A stretch of DNA of 64,000 nucleotides, taken from positions 43,074,624 to 43,138,623 of the forward strand of contig NW_022881603.1 of the NCBI RefSeq assembly GCF_003369915.1, written 5' to 3'. Source of the stretch: Drosophila miranda. Its lineage: Eukaryota > Arthropoda > Insecta > Diptera > Drosophilidae. The notes under the pieces are model-generated. The model made no database searches, was not told where the DNA came from, and worked only from the letters and a program-made list of their open reading frames with translations. Position 1 is the first letter of the stretch. Every line of letters begins with the position of its first letter. Positions 55,161 to 64,000 of the stretch are shown piece by piece. A program made the translations under genes and the position numbers.

Positions 55161-57832
55161 GCTTGTATGCATGTTTTTTTTTTTTTTTTTTTTATTGGGA
55201 AAACAATTTATATTTATAAAATAACAATTATGGCTGGGAAGGGGGTGGGGGGGGGGGGGGGGGGGGGTAGGTCCGCTCCCGCGGGACTGCCGCTAGGCAT
55301 TACTTCGCGGTGCGGGCTGTGGGGTCATCCTTCTGGCTTAGTTTGTCCGGCTTCGCTCCAGCCTGCGCAGCTCCTTGATCACGCTTGCTGCCATGTAGGC
55401 GACCGCGTTCCAAGATTGCTCATCGGCTAGCATCTGGTCGGTGAGGGTGTCCACACTCACTTCTGCAAGCGTCTCCCCTAGCCTCGTTCGTTCTTGCGAG
55501 AAGCGGGGGCATACAAAGAAGACGTGCTCTGCATCCTCGTCGACTCCAGGCCCGCAGCAGCTGCAATACGGGTCGTCAGCATGCCTAAAGCGATGCAGGT
55601 ACTGCTTGAAGCAGCCATGCCCCGTCAGCAGTTGGCCCAAATAATGGTCCATTTGGCCGTGCCTTCTTCGCAGCCATGGGCTAAGCTGGGGAAGGAGACG
55701 TCTGGTCCACCTCCCTTTTGCCGCTTGGTCCCAGCGCCGTTGCCACTGGGCTATAGTGCGCTCTCGCCGCTCGCTGGCTACCTCCACTCCGCTCTGCCGC
55801 TCAGCTGCCAGGAGATCCAGTGGGACCATGCCTGCCACAATAAGTGCGGCGTCTTCAGACACCGTCCGGAAGCAGCATGTAACCCTCAGGGCACAGCGTC
55901 GGTATGCGCTTCTGCAGTCTCTGCTGTATGTGGAAACCATCATTGCTGGTGCCCACACTGCTGATCCATATAAGATTATGGAGGTGACCACCCCAGCGAT
56001 GAGCTGCCTGCTACGCTGCCGTGGTCCCCCTGTATTGGCCATCATCCTGCTTATGGCCGCCGTAGCTGCAGTCGCTTTTGCGCTGGCGTATTCCAGGTGG
56101 GCCTTGAAGTTTAGCCTCTGGTCCATCATTACCCCTAGGTACTTTAGCGCAGGCTTGGTCCTGATGATCGTGCTACCGACTCTCACGCATGCCTGCTCGA
56201 CCTTTTTTCTGCTGCTCATTAGCACAGCCTCCGTCTTCTTCTCCGCCAATGCTAGCCCGTTGGCTGCGAGCCAGGCCACTATCATCCCGACTGCTACGTT
56301 GGTTTTCTCCTCTACGTCTCTTACGTGTTTCGACACTGTCACCAGTGCTATGTCGTCGGCGAAGCCCACCAGGGTGCACCCTTCCGGTAATGTAAGCCGC
56401 AGGATATCGTCATACATCACGTTCCACAGTATCGGCCCTAGGACCGAGCCCTGTGGGACGCCTCCGGTGATTTGGTGATGTTCTGCTCCTTCTTCCGTGT
56501 CGTAGATCAGGACGCGGTCCGTGAAATAGCTTCGCAGAGTCCGTGTGATTTGCTCAGATATACCCCTCCTGGTCAGGGCCTCTAGGATGCTCTTCCAGCT
56601 GGCAGAGTTGAAGGCGTTTCGTACGTCTAGTGTACATACTAGGCAGTACTTTTTGTCGCCTCCAGCCCATCGCGTTTCTGCCATGGCTTCCCTGGCAAGG
56701 TTTGTCACCATCTCGATGGCGTCAGTGGTGCTCCTCTGCTTGCGGAACCCGAATTGGAGGTCGGAAAGTCCGCGACGCTCAGCCAGTTCCGCCTCCAGTC
56801 GGTTACATACCATCCTCTCGAAAATCTTGCCCATGGTATCCAGCATACACAGCGGCCGGTATGACGATGGGTCGTTGAGCTCTTTGCCTGGCTTGGGTAT
56901 CAGAACCAGCCTTTGCCGTTTCCATGCTCGTGGGACTGTCCGATCCGCTAGGCACTGGGTGTACATTGTGGCGAATGCTTCCGGATGGGCTCTAATTATG
57001 CATTTTAGTGCTGCATTAGGGACTCCATCTGGCCCTGCCGCTTTCCCGATCTTCAGCTTACCCGTGGCCTCCAGTACTTCTCTGGCAGTGACGATGGTGG
57101 TGGTGTCCCTCAGGCTAGCTCCTTCTAGCCTAGCTTCCTCTTGTAAGGGTGGTTGTCCAGGGAATAGGGTGCCGACTATCTTTCTCATATGCACCGGATC
57201 CTTGGGCATAGGCTGTCTGTTTAATCTCCCCATGACTAGTTTGTATGCTCCACCAAAAGGTTCCGCATCGGCTGCATCGCAGAGCTCCTTGAAGCATTTG
57301 AGTTTGCTGCTTCTGATGGCCTCCTTCAGCTCTTTTCTTTTGGCCTTGAATGCCGCGCCATTTCTGCCAAATTGGGCGGAGCCTCTTGCTCGCTGGTAGG
57401 CACGCCGAGCTGCGCAGCACTCCCTCCTGGCCTTGGCAATGTGCTCATTCCACCACGGTACTGGCCGGTGCCTGCTTCCTCCGATCTTTCTTTTTTTCAT
57501 GGCTGCATCACAGGCCGCTTTGACGGTCCTGTAAACGGCAAGCGCGGATGCTTCAGCATCACCGGCGGCGCTTAGGTTTTCTGCTGCCGAGAGGAGCGCG
57601 GCTCTGCTCAGGCTTTCCTCCTTGTACCCGGCCTGGAGCGCCCGCTGTATCCTTGTTGTGTTCCTGGGTGCAAAGGTTTCCGTCATTACGGCTAAGGGGT
57701 CACTATGGGTGTAAGCACTCAGCACTTGCCACTTCGCGTGGCGTGCGAGCTCTGGGCTTGCAAAGGTGAGGTCTATAATAGACTCCCGCCCTGCTTTGCT
57801 GAACGTTGGTGTGGTTCCTGCTTGTATGCATG
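55161..57832 (-). mobile_element. R1-clade LINE L2, 5'-truncated, with 13-bp target duplication
   Basis: GCTTGTATGCATG occurs at 55161..55173 and 57820..57832. Between them is a 2.65-kb minus-strand LINE that ends in a poly(A) tail (T run at 55174-55194). A run of about 23 G (~55244-55267) lies in its 3' UTR. The target is TGTA/TGTG-rich. The copy lacks ORF1 and most of the endonuclease. Confidence 0.9.
55338..57818 (-). CDS. LINE L2 reverse transcriptase ORF (5'-truncated)
   Basis: An unbroken frame enters at the truncation point within the end of the endonuclease (RESIIDLTFASPELA, HSDPLAVM) and runs through RT: KIGKAAGPDGVPN, YRPLCMLDTMGKIFERM, CTLDVRNAFNSASW, ITGGVPQGSVLGPILWN and the catalytic FADDIALV, then a C-terminal CCHC-like zinc motif (CSCCGPGVDEDAEHVFFVC). 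This is R1-clade structure. The frame extends past the element into host DNA, but that part is chance. Truncated, so not autonomous, though clearly young. Confidence 0.85.
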   Translation of the reverse strand, partial: GTTPTFSKAGRESIIDLTFASPELARHAKWQVLSAYTHSDPLAVMTETFAPRNTTRIQRALQAGYKEESLSRAALLSAAENLSAAGDAEASALAVYRTVKAACDAAMKKRKIGGSRHRPVPWWNEHIAKARRECCAARRAYQRARGSAQFGRNGAAFKAKRKELKEAIRSSKLKCFKELCDAADAEPFGGAYKLVMGRLNRQPMPKDPVHMRKIVGTLFPGQPPLQEEARLEGASLRDTTTIVTAREVLEATGKLKIGKAAGPDGVPNAALKCIIRAHPEAFATMYTQCLADRTVPRAWKRQRLVLIPKPGKELNDPSSYRPLCMLDTMGKIFERMVCNRLEAELAERRGLSDLQFGFRKQRSTTDAIEMVTNLAREAMAETRWAGGDKKYCLVCTLDVRNAFNSASWKSILEALTRRGISEQITRTLRSYFTDRVLIYDTEEGAEHHQITGGVPQGSVLGPILWNVMYDDILRLTLPEGCTLVGFADDIALVTVSKHVRDVEEKTNVAVGMIVAWLAANGLALAEKKTEAVLMSSRKKVEQACVRVGSTIIRTKPALKYLGVMMDQRLNFKAHLEYASAKATAATAAISRMMANTGGPRQRSRQLIAGVVTSIILYGSAVWAPAMMVSTYSRDCRSAYRRCALRVTCCFRTVSEDAALIVAGMVPLDLLAAERQSGVEVASERRERTIAQWQRRWDQAAKGRWTRRLLPQLSPWLRRRHGQMDHYLGQLLTGHGCFKQYLHRFRHADDPYCSCCGPGVDEDAEHVFFVCPRFSQERTRLGETLAEVSVDTLTDQMLADEQSWNAVAYMAASVIKELRRLERSRTN

Positions 57833-58934
57833 TGTGTATGTGTGTTTGAGTGTGGGCGTGTGTCGATTTTGGAAAGATAGAGGCGAGAGATATGTATGTA
57901 TACCGGAGTAGCAAAAAAAGTATCAGCGATGAGATTTTGATCTTTGAAAGAAAGTTTGATGACAGTTTTTCTTCAAGCATGCTGTATGAGGTTCTGACTA
58001 TGTGTCTAGTGCAAATGTACGACATTGTTTTCATCAAGTTCTGACTGGTATCGGTCAAGGATGAAGAAGGATTAAGAGTCGATAATTAAAATATTATATT
58101 TCATGCAATTTCAAGGAACAATAATTCAAGAACTACAACTGGGCCACTGACTAAGCGGTCCCTATACTACTGAGTTAAATGTTTGTTTCTTGCAGATGTC
58201 AGATATGATCGATGCAATTTCCAACGCCAAGTGCTAAAAATATATTCCATGTTACAGCTAAATGGCTAATGGCCAATTACGTATGCGAATAGGGAGCTTC
58301 AAATGAGTATTGTTTATCATTTAATTTTCACTTATTCCTACTCCCATGTCGCCCTTAGCAACCAAGGTTATATTTTTGTATTTATTATAGGGCAGGCAGC
58401 GTAAAAACGGAAAATACTTTATAGCAAAGCTTTAGACTACTGCTAAGGAGGAAGTTAAGAACCGGATTGAATGCTGGATTGGTTTGGTTTGGCTTACCGC
58501 ACGTAAGAAAAACGAATCGTTTTCGGTATCGGTATCGGTATCGGATCGGTCGGCTTGGCATATACATGTGCACATGTGTGTGTTGCGTGTTGCTTTGTTT
58601 TGTGTGTGTGGTATTGTGGACGTTGGTCGTTGGACGAACGACGAAGGACGAAGGAGCCGTTGACAATGTATGTTGAAAGGTTCTTGTTTTGGTTTTGGCA
58701 AGCAGCTGATCAACTGTGTTTTGGCTAGCAGTATTTAGTAGTTTATAGTAAGTGGTAGCAGAGTTTCTTGTTTGCCTCTTTCTCCGTATCAGCATCTCTG
58801 TCACTTTCTCGCGTTCACTTTATGGTTACATGACTCGTGTGCGGCGTATTAGTTTTTGTGTTTTAATTTTGGGTTTCTTGGGCACAGCTGTACTTTCTGT
58901 TGTACTTGGCGCACTGTCCAACACCGCTGGCAGA
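57833..58934. other. Host flank between LINE L2 and the ADAMTS-type stop codon
   Basis: Microsatellite-rich (TGTG, and GGTATC repeats near 58,520). Probably 3' UTR or flank of the minus-strand gene. No conserved exon recognised. Confidence 0.4.
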
Positions 58935-60993
58935 TTATTTGTGGTGTCGCCAATGTATGTAGTTTGGCTTTTGTTGTTGTTGATTTTGTGGATGAGGTTG
59001 ACTACTACTAATACTCGTATTGCTACTACTAGTTTTGTATGCCTTAATACTACTCCGAGTTGGCGTACGTTTCAAGAAGGCGCTGCCATCAAATTTGTCT
59101 TCTTTCTGCTGTGACTGCACTTGCGGGTGTTGCTTGCTTGTTGAGCTGACGGATGAAGAGACGGATGTGATTGTGCTGGTGGCCGTTACTGCGCCGTCCA
59201 GTGTTGGTAAATGCAATGCTTGTAATTTTTTAAAGTACGCATCGAGAAATGATGATGTTGTTATCCCTTTGGCAGTTGTTTCTGATGTTGTTGCTGATGT
59301 CGTTTTTGCAGCAGTTGATATTGCTGTTGTTGCTATGGTGGATTGGATGGGGAACTTACGTTTTTGCCGCTCAATCGCTTCATTGCTCTGAATGCCGGCA
59401 GTGGCTTCATTTTCCTCATCGGTTGGCTGTTGCTGTTGCGGCTGCCTCTGGTTCTCTTCGCTGGTGTTCTGTTGGTGTTGTTGTTTTGCTCCGTTGCTGT
59501 TGCTGTTGCTGGTTACACTATAATTTTTAATTTGTTTTTGTACCAAAGGTATTTCAACTATCGACTGTTGTGTTTGTTCTGACTGTTGTGGCTTTTGTTC
59601 TGGTTTCAATTTTGTTGCATGTTGTTGTGTTTGTAGCATGTGTAGGTAGTATTCAATTTGCTTGCGTAATTCATGTGTGTAGACTTGGAAGAGATTCAGT
59701 GTTTGTGTGGTTGTTGTTGTTGGTATTTTTGTCGTAGAGGGAGCAGATGGACCGCTAATGCTGCTGACGCTACTGCTGGTCCGCGTCTTCACCAAAACTC
59801 CGTCTTTCTGAAGCCATTGCCTCTCAGCGTCGTAGTACGGCAAAATGCGATGCAAGTACCCAAACGCTTTCGCCTTGGGTCGCACTGTGGTCGTTGTCGT
59901 CGACTTCGTTGTAGATGTCGACGTACCAGCAGAGGCAGCGGAAGCCGAAGCGGCGTCTGAGCTCTGCTCGACTTTATTATCCTGCTGCTCCTCGCTACTA
60001 GTGGTGCTCCCATCCTGCTCTTGCTCCTCCTCATCATCGTTCTCGTTCTCATTCTCATTCTCATCTTCTTGCGACTCGGCCTCTTCGCTACTACTTTCAA
60101 TGTCCTCCGTTGGCTCAGAGGTTGCATCTTTTTTGGTGTCGATTTTACTACGGTTGCATTTGTGTTTGGTGTTGTTGGTGTTTTAATTTAGTGTAAAGGT
60201 GTAAAGGTTTGTTCATTAAAATTTGTTTTTCTGTGTATATTAGTGTATGTACTTTGTACTCTAAATTTTTGTGTTTTAGTAAGTAGAATGCTTAGCTTAC
60301 ACAACAAAACTAATAAGGAACAGTCTTCTCAATAAACAAAACCAAATAAACTTTACTCACTTGTAGACTAAACGATAGTTGTTCCCATAGTCGGGGATGA
60401 TGTTGGAGGGCAGAGGGGTGCACCGACCATCCAGACAGTGCTGTGTAGCGGTAAACATGTTTGGGTTAGTCGGGACAAAAGCAGAGTGGGGCTATCAATC
60501 ACAGGTGACTTAGGGGGACTTACATAACCGTTACCACAGGCCGAACCCTCCGCAGCGGGTCTGTAGGCCACGCAGTATACCGTCTGGGCGTCGAAGCAGA
60601 ACAACTGGGCACAGACGCGCTCGTCCTTGAAGCAGGCATAAGTTCCCCGGTCCCGCCGGCATTGGGCATCCAACGAAAGTAAGGTGCCTGGCAGAGAGCG
60701 TCCCAGAGCGCTGTCCTCGTGTGGGGCGTTGTGCAGGCAGGTGGCCGTGTCTCCACTGCGAACGAGAAAGAAACAGAGCCAAGTCAAGCACAATCTTCTT
60801 ATCCTAGCCGTTCCTAAGATCCACTCACTTGAGAAAATGATGAAAGCTCTGGACCGTACAGGCGGACCATCTGAATCCGCGCTCAGTGTGGCGCAAATCG
60901 GACATAATGTATCCGTCCTCCCAGCGACAGCGCTGGGCGCCCGGGCCGCCTAGGTAGCTTGGTGGCGGCGAGCCGTCATGGACCGCTCCCAGT
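58935..60993 (-). CDS. ADAMTS-type secreted metalloprotease, partial (four 3' exons)
   Basis: Exons in order: 60993..60829, 60755..60524, 60440..60361, 60147..58935, all GT/AG and in phase. The first exon carries the last part of the zinc site (LGAVHDG) and the Met-turn (GYIMS), then RGFRWSACTVQSFHHFL. The next two form the disintegrin-like domain (LPGTLLSLDAQCR, ACFKDERVCAQLFCFD, HCLDGRCTPLPSN). The long last exon (404 codons) is acidic, then Ser/Thr- and Gln-rich, with opa-like CAA/CAG runs, one conserved-looking block (KAKAFGYLHRILPYYDAERQW) and a TAA at 58935. No thrombospondin repeat or spacer follows, unlike standard ADAMTS proteins. The exon with HExxH is not in the window; upstream sequence is LINE. 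It may be a short isoform or a decayed copy. Confidence 0.8.
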
Positions 60994-61194
60994 CTGCGTG
61001 AAAGAGCAAGAGACACATTTTGATTGAGGAGCGTGGACGGGTGGGAAAAATGTTAATTGATTAATTGCAAGCCGAATGATGTCAAACGGAAATGCAAACG
61101 AGTTTCAGTGACCAGTTTCCAGCAGCGGAAACTATTCGCTTTTTTTTTATTTTGCTTCTGTTAATTGGTCGTTTCTTTATTCATTACCGAACAT

Positions 61195-64000
61195 AGATGC
61201 AACTGTTAACTCGTTTTATAGTTCTATTTACTCCGCCCTTAATACGTTTGTTCCAGATATCACTGTACCTGTATCGTCCAAGCCTCCCTGGTTCTCCAAG
61301 TATTTGTCATACTTAAAAAATAATAAATCCGGGCTCTATAAAAAGTACCAGAAGTCGGGCTCCAAGTTGGCCTTAGCTCTATACTCCTCCGCTCGCTCTC
61401 TGTTCCTTGCCGTCAATAGTCAGTGTTATAATCATTACCTTTCACAATGTAGTAGTAACTTTCGTAGTGATCCTAAAAAATTCTATTCGTTCGTTAACTC
61501 TAAGCGCATGTCAAACGTTTTTCCTCCGTCCCTTCATTACCAGAACAAAGCAAAAGCTTCTGCTGTTGGTATTGCAAATTTTATTCGCTAACTTTTTCCA
61601 AACAACGTACTCGTCTCATATTTACAACGCATCCAATCCGTATTCGTACCAGCTACCTCAAGCTAACAGCATTTTTCTGCCCTTTTTCGAGGAAAGCGTT
61701 GTTCTGGAAGGTTTGTCATCTATGGACATATCGTTTTCTGCGGGTCCAGATAAGGTACCAAGTTGCATCTTAAAACACTGTGCCCAGTGCCTTTGCAAAC
61801 CCTTGACCTTTCTCTTCAACCTCTCCTTGGAACAGTCTTGTCTCCCAGTAATTTGGAATGAGTCCTACAAAAAGGTTCAAGATCAAACATTGAAAACTAT
61901 CGTGGTATCGCAAAGCTTTCCGCCATCCCGAAGCTTCTTGAGTTCCTGGTCACCCCTTAACTGCAACATCTTTGTTGCAGCTTGATATCTCCGTCGCAAC
62001 ACGGGTTTTTCAGACATCGTTCAACATCGACTAACCTTCTTGAGTTTTCTAACCTAATCCACCGTGGTTTTCAAATTGGTTTGCAGACGGATGTAGTTTT
62101 TACGGACTTCAGCAAGGCATTCGATTCTGTGAACCATGCTCTGCTTATTCACAAGCTCTCTTTATTAGGGTTCCCAACGAATCTTCTAGATTGGATTTTG
62201 TCCAATCTCTCTAACCGTACTCAACGTGTTTTGTTTTCTAACGTGTTGTCAAATACTGTTAATGTTACTTCAGGTGTGCCACAGGGAAGTCATCTGGGCC
62301 CGCTTCTGTTTATTATACCCGATACTCAAAATGAGTATTGGGGTATATTAGATTTGTGGTAAAAGTGGATGTGTGTAACGTCCAGAAGGAATCGTTTCCG
62401 ACCCCATAAAGTATATATATTCTTGATCAGCATCAATAGCCGAGTCGATTGAGTCCTGTCTGTCTGTCCGTCTGTCCGTCCGTCCGTCTGTCCGTCCGTC
62501 CGTCCGTCCGTCCCCTTCAGCGCCTAGTGCTCAAAGACTATAAGAGCTAGAGCAACGATGTTTTGGATCCAGACTTCTGTGATATGTCACTGCTACAAAA
62601 ATATTTCAAAACTTCGCCCCGCCCACTTCCGCCCCCACAAAGGACGAAAATCTGTGGCATCCACATTTTTAAAGATACGATAAAACCAAAAACGCAGAAT
62701 CGGTGAGGATGACCATATCTTCTTCAGTGCAAAATCTGAACCAGATCGTATAATGATTATAGCCAGAATCAAGAAAACAATTTCATTCTTTCTCGCTCTG
62801 TCTCTTTCTAACACACAGGTTTCATGGTCGGTTTTGTCAATTGCAAAATATGAGTTCAAGGATCTCAGAACCTATAAGAGCCAGAGCAACCAAATTTGGT
62901 ATCCACACTCCTGTGATATCGGACCTTGACCGTTTCGTGGCCAAATTTCGCCACACCCCCTTCCGCCCCCGCAAAGGACGAAAATCTGGGGCATCCACAA
63001 ATCTCAGAGACTATTAAGGCTAGAGTAACCAAATTTGGTATCCGCACTTCTGTTAGATCTCACTATAAAACGTATATCTCAGAATTTCGCCCCACCCCCT
63101 TCCGCCCCCACAAAAAACGAAAATCTGTTGCATCCACAATATTGCACATTCGAGAAAACTAAAAACGCAGAATCATAGATAATGACCATATCTATCAGAT
63201 TGCTGAATCTGGATCAGATCGGATCATTTTTATACCCAAAAGGAACAAATCAATTTGCACTGGCTACGCAGCGCCCGACGTCACGCTCAGACTGATTTTC
63301 TGTCTCTCTCGCACGCACTCTTTGTCGTGTGGTTCAATATTAGCGTCTGCCGCAGGAGAGCCATACTGACTTAGTATCGGGTATAACTGTAGAGTTGCGG
63401 TGTCCGCAGCAACTCACAACGTTCCACCTCGTTTTATTTGTGAATGACCTTCCTCAAGTTATAACATACTCTACTACACTAATGTATGCTGATGATGTCA
63501 AAATCTGTCTTTCTTACTCTGATTGGTATTTGCACACACGCCTTCAACTTGATCTATGTGAACTACTATTGTGGTGTTCAACTAATCTTCTTTTTCTGAA
63601 CCATTCCAAATGCAAACTTATGACATTTTACCGTCGCGCTCCTCATTTTGTCCCATATGTTCTAGGAAATCATGTCCTTGAGCGAATTTGAAGTTCAAAT
63701 GACCTCGGAGTCCTTTTTGATCATAAGATGTGTTTTAACACCCATATAGCTGCAACTGTAAATAAAGCTAAGGGTGTTTTAGCGTTCATCAAGCGTTGGT
63801 CCAAGGAGTTTGACGACCCGTACGTTACGAAACAACTGTACATCTCGTTAGTACGTCCTATATTGGAGTATTGTTCTTGTGTGTGGAGCCCGCAGTATAA
63901 AGAGCAGCAGGCTGTTATTGAATCCGTGCAAAAGCAATTTTTAGTTTTTGCCCTTCGGAACTTTAACTGGGACTCGGGTAGAATCTTGCCACCCTACCGG
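61195..64000 (+). mobile_element. CR1/jockey-superfamily LINE L3, 5'-truncated, split by Helitron H7
   Basis: Plus-strand LINE that enters mid-ORF2 (SKPPWFSKYLSYLK, DPKKFYSFVNSKR) and continues through RT motifs FSAGPDKVPS, TDFSKAFDSVNH, SGVPQGSHLGPLLF. It is interrupted by H7, then resumes with FVNDLPQV and MYADDVKI and goes on to FDDPYVTKQLYISLVRPILE before leaving the window. Frameshifts at ~61,590 and ~61,870-61,980. It lies antisense in the ADAMTS-type gene. Confidence 0.8.
62313..63433 (+). mobile_element. Helitron H7 inside LINE L3
   Basis: Full-length copy: TTATACCCGATACTCAAAAT at the left, TCCG/TCTG microsatellite at ~62457-62515, AACGTTCCACCTCGTT at the right. It sits between GPLLF and FVNDLP codons of the LINE RT with no lost LINE sequence that I can see, which fixes the element ends to within a base or two. 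Confidence 0.9.

Noticed and set aside
55756..57399. Long plus-strand ORFs (240 and 284 codons) across 56 kb
   Set aside because: Antisense to the LINE L2 reverse transcriptase, which has clear RT motifs.
58752..59391. Plus-strand hydrophobic ORFs near 59 kb
   Set aside because: Reverse reading of Gln/Thr-rich codons of the ADAMTS-type last exon; poly-Leu/Val products are typical of antisense CAG/CAA repeats.

Overview
This is eukaryotic DNA from a Drosophila genome. It holds spliced fly genes (a complete Iswi homologue, an SLC36 amino-acid transporter, PRELI and TMEM14 family genes, part of an ADAMTS protease gene) and seven ~1.1 kb repeats of the DINE-1/INE-1 Helitron type. About two thirds of the window is transposable element. 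The Helitron form (TATACCCGATACTC end, GACG-rich core) and what I remember of the map positions of the host genes (Muller element C, 2R in D. melanogaster) suggest an obscura-group species, perhaps a degenerating neo-Y or pericentromeric stretch. That is inference; the sequence alone does not name the species.

Layout. 1-8.3 kb: an intact four-exon SLC36-type transporter gene (+) and, convergent with it, a six-exon Iswi gene (-). Iswi has a one-base frameshift in exon 2; otherwise its reading frame is clean. 8.3-10.0 kb: LTR-like debris, an 80-bp insert with a 12-bp target duplication, and a 33-base G run. 10.0-12.7 kb and 51.2-52.3 kb: two copies of a unit that holds a PRELI gene (-), a small unknown ORF (-) and a TMEM14 gene (+). 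Both TMEM14 copies are open. Both PRELI copies are broken, in different ways.

12,746-51,215: one ~38 kb nest of elements. The outermost is an errantivirus-like gypsy element (LTRs, tRNA-Lys type primer site, gag, pol, env) inserted in the second copy of that unit. Into it went two Helitrons (leader and gag), a truncated BEL/Pao element capped by a third Helitron, a whole BEL/Pao element in pol with a CAGAT duplication, and another BEL/Pao element in env. That last element was itself hit by a BEL/Pao element with nearly identical LTRs and an ATTGG duplication, which carries a LINE and three further Helitrons, two of them end to end. Removing the layers leaves about 7.2 kb, a normal gypsy size.

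52.3-64 kb: a decayed R1-like LINE, AT-rich sequence, a younger R1-clade LINE inserted at a TGTA/TGTG-rich site with a 13-bp duplication, then the 3' exons of an ADAMTS-type gene (-). Upstream of those exons lies a 5'-truncated LINE, itself split by a seventh Helitron, which runs off the window. The host genes form no pathway. The main story is gene decay and layered transposon build-up around a few surviving genes.
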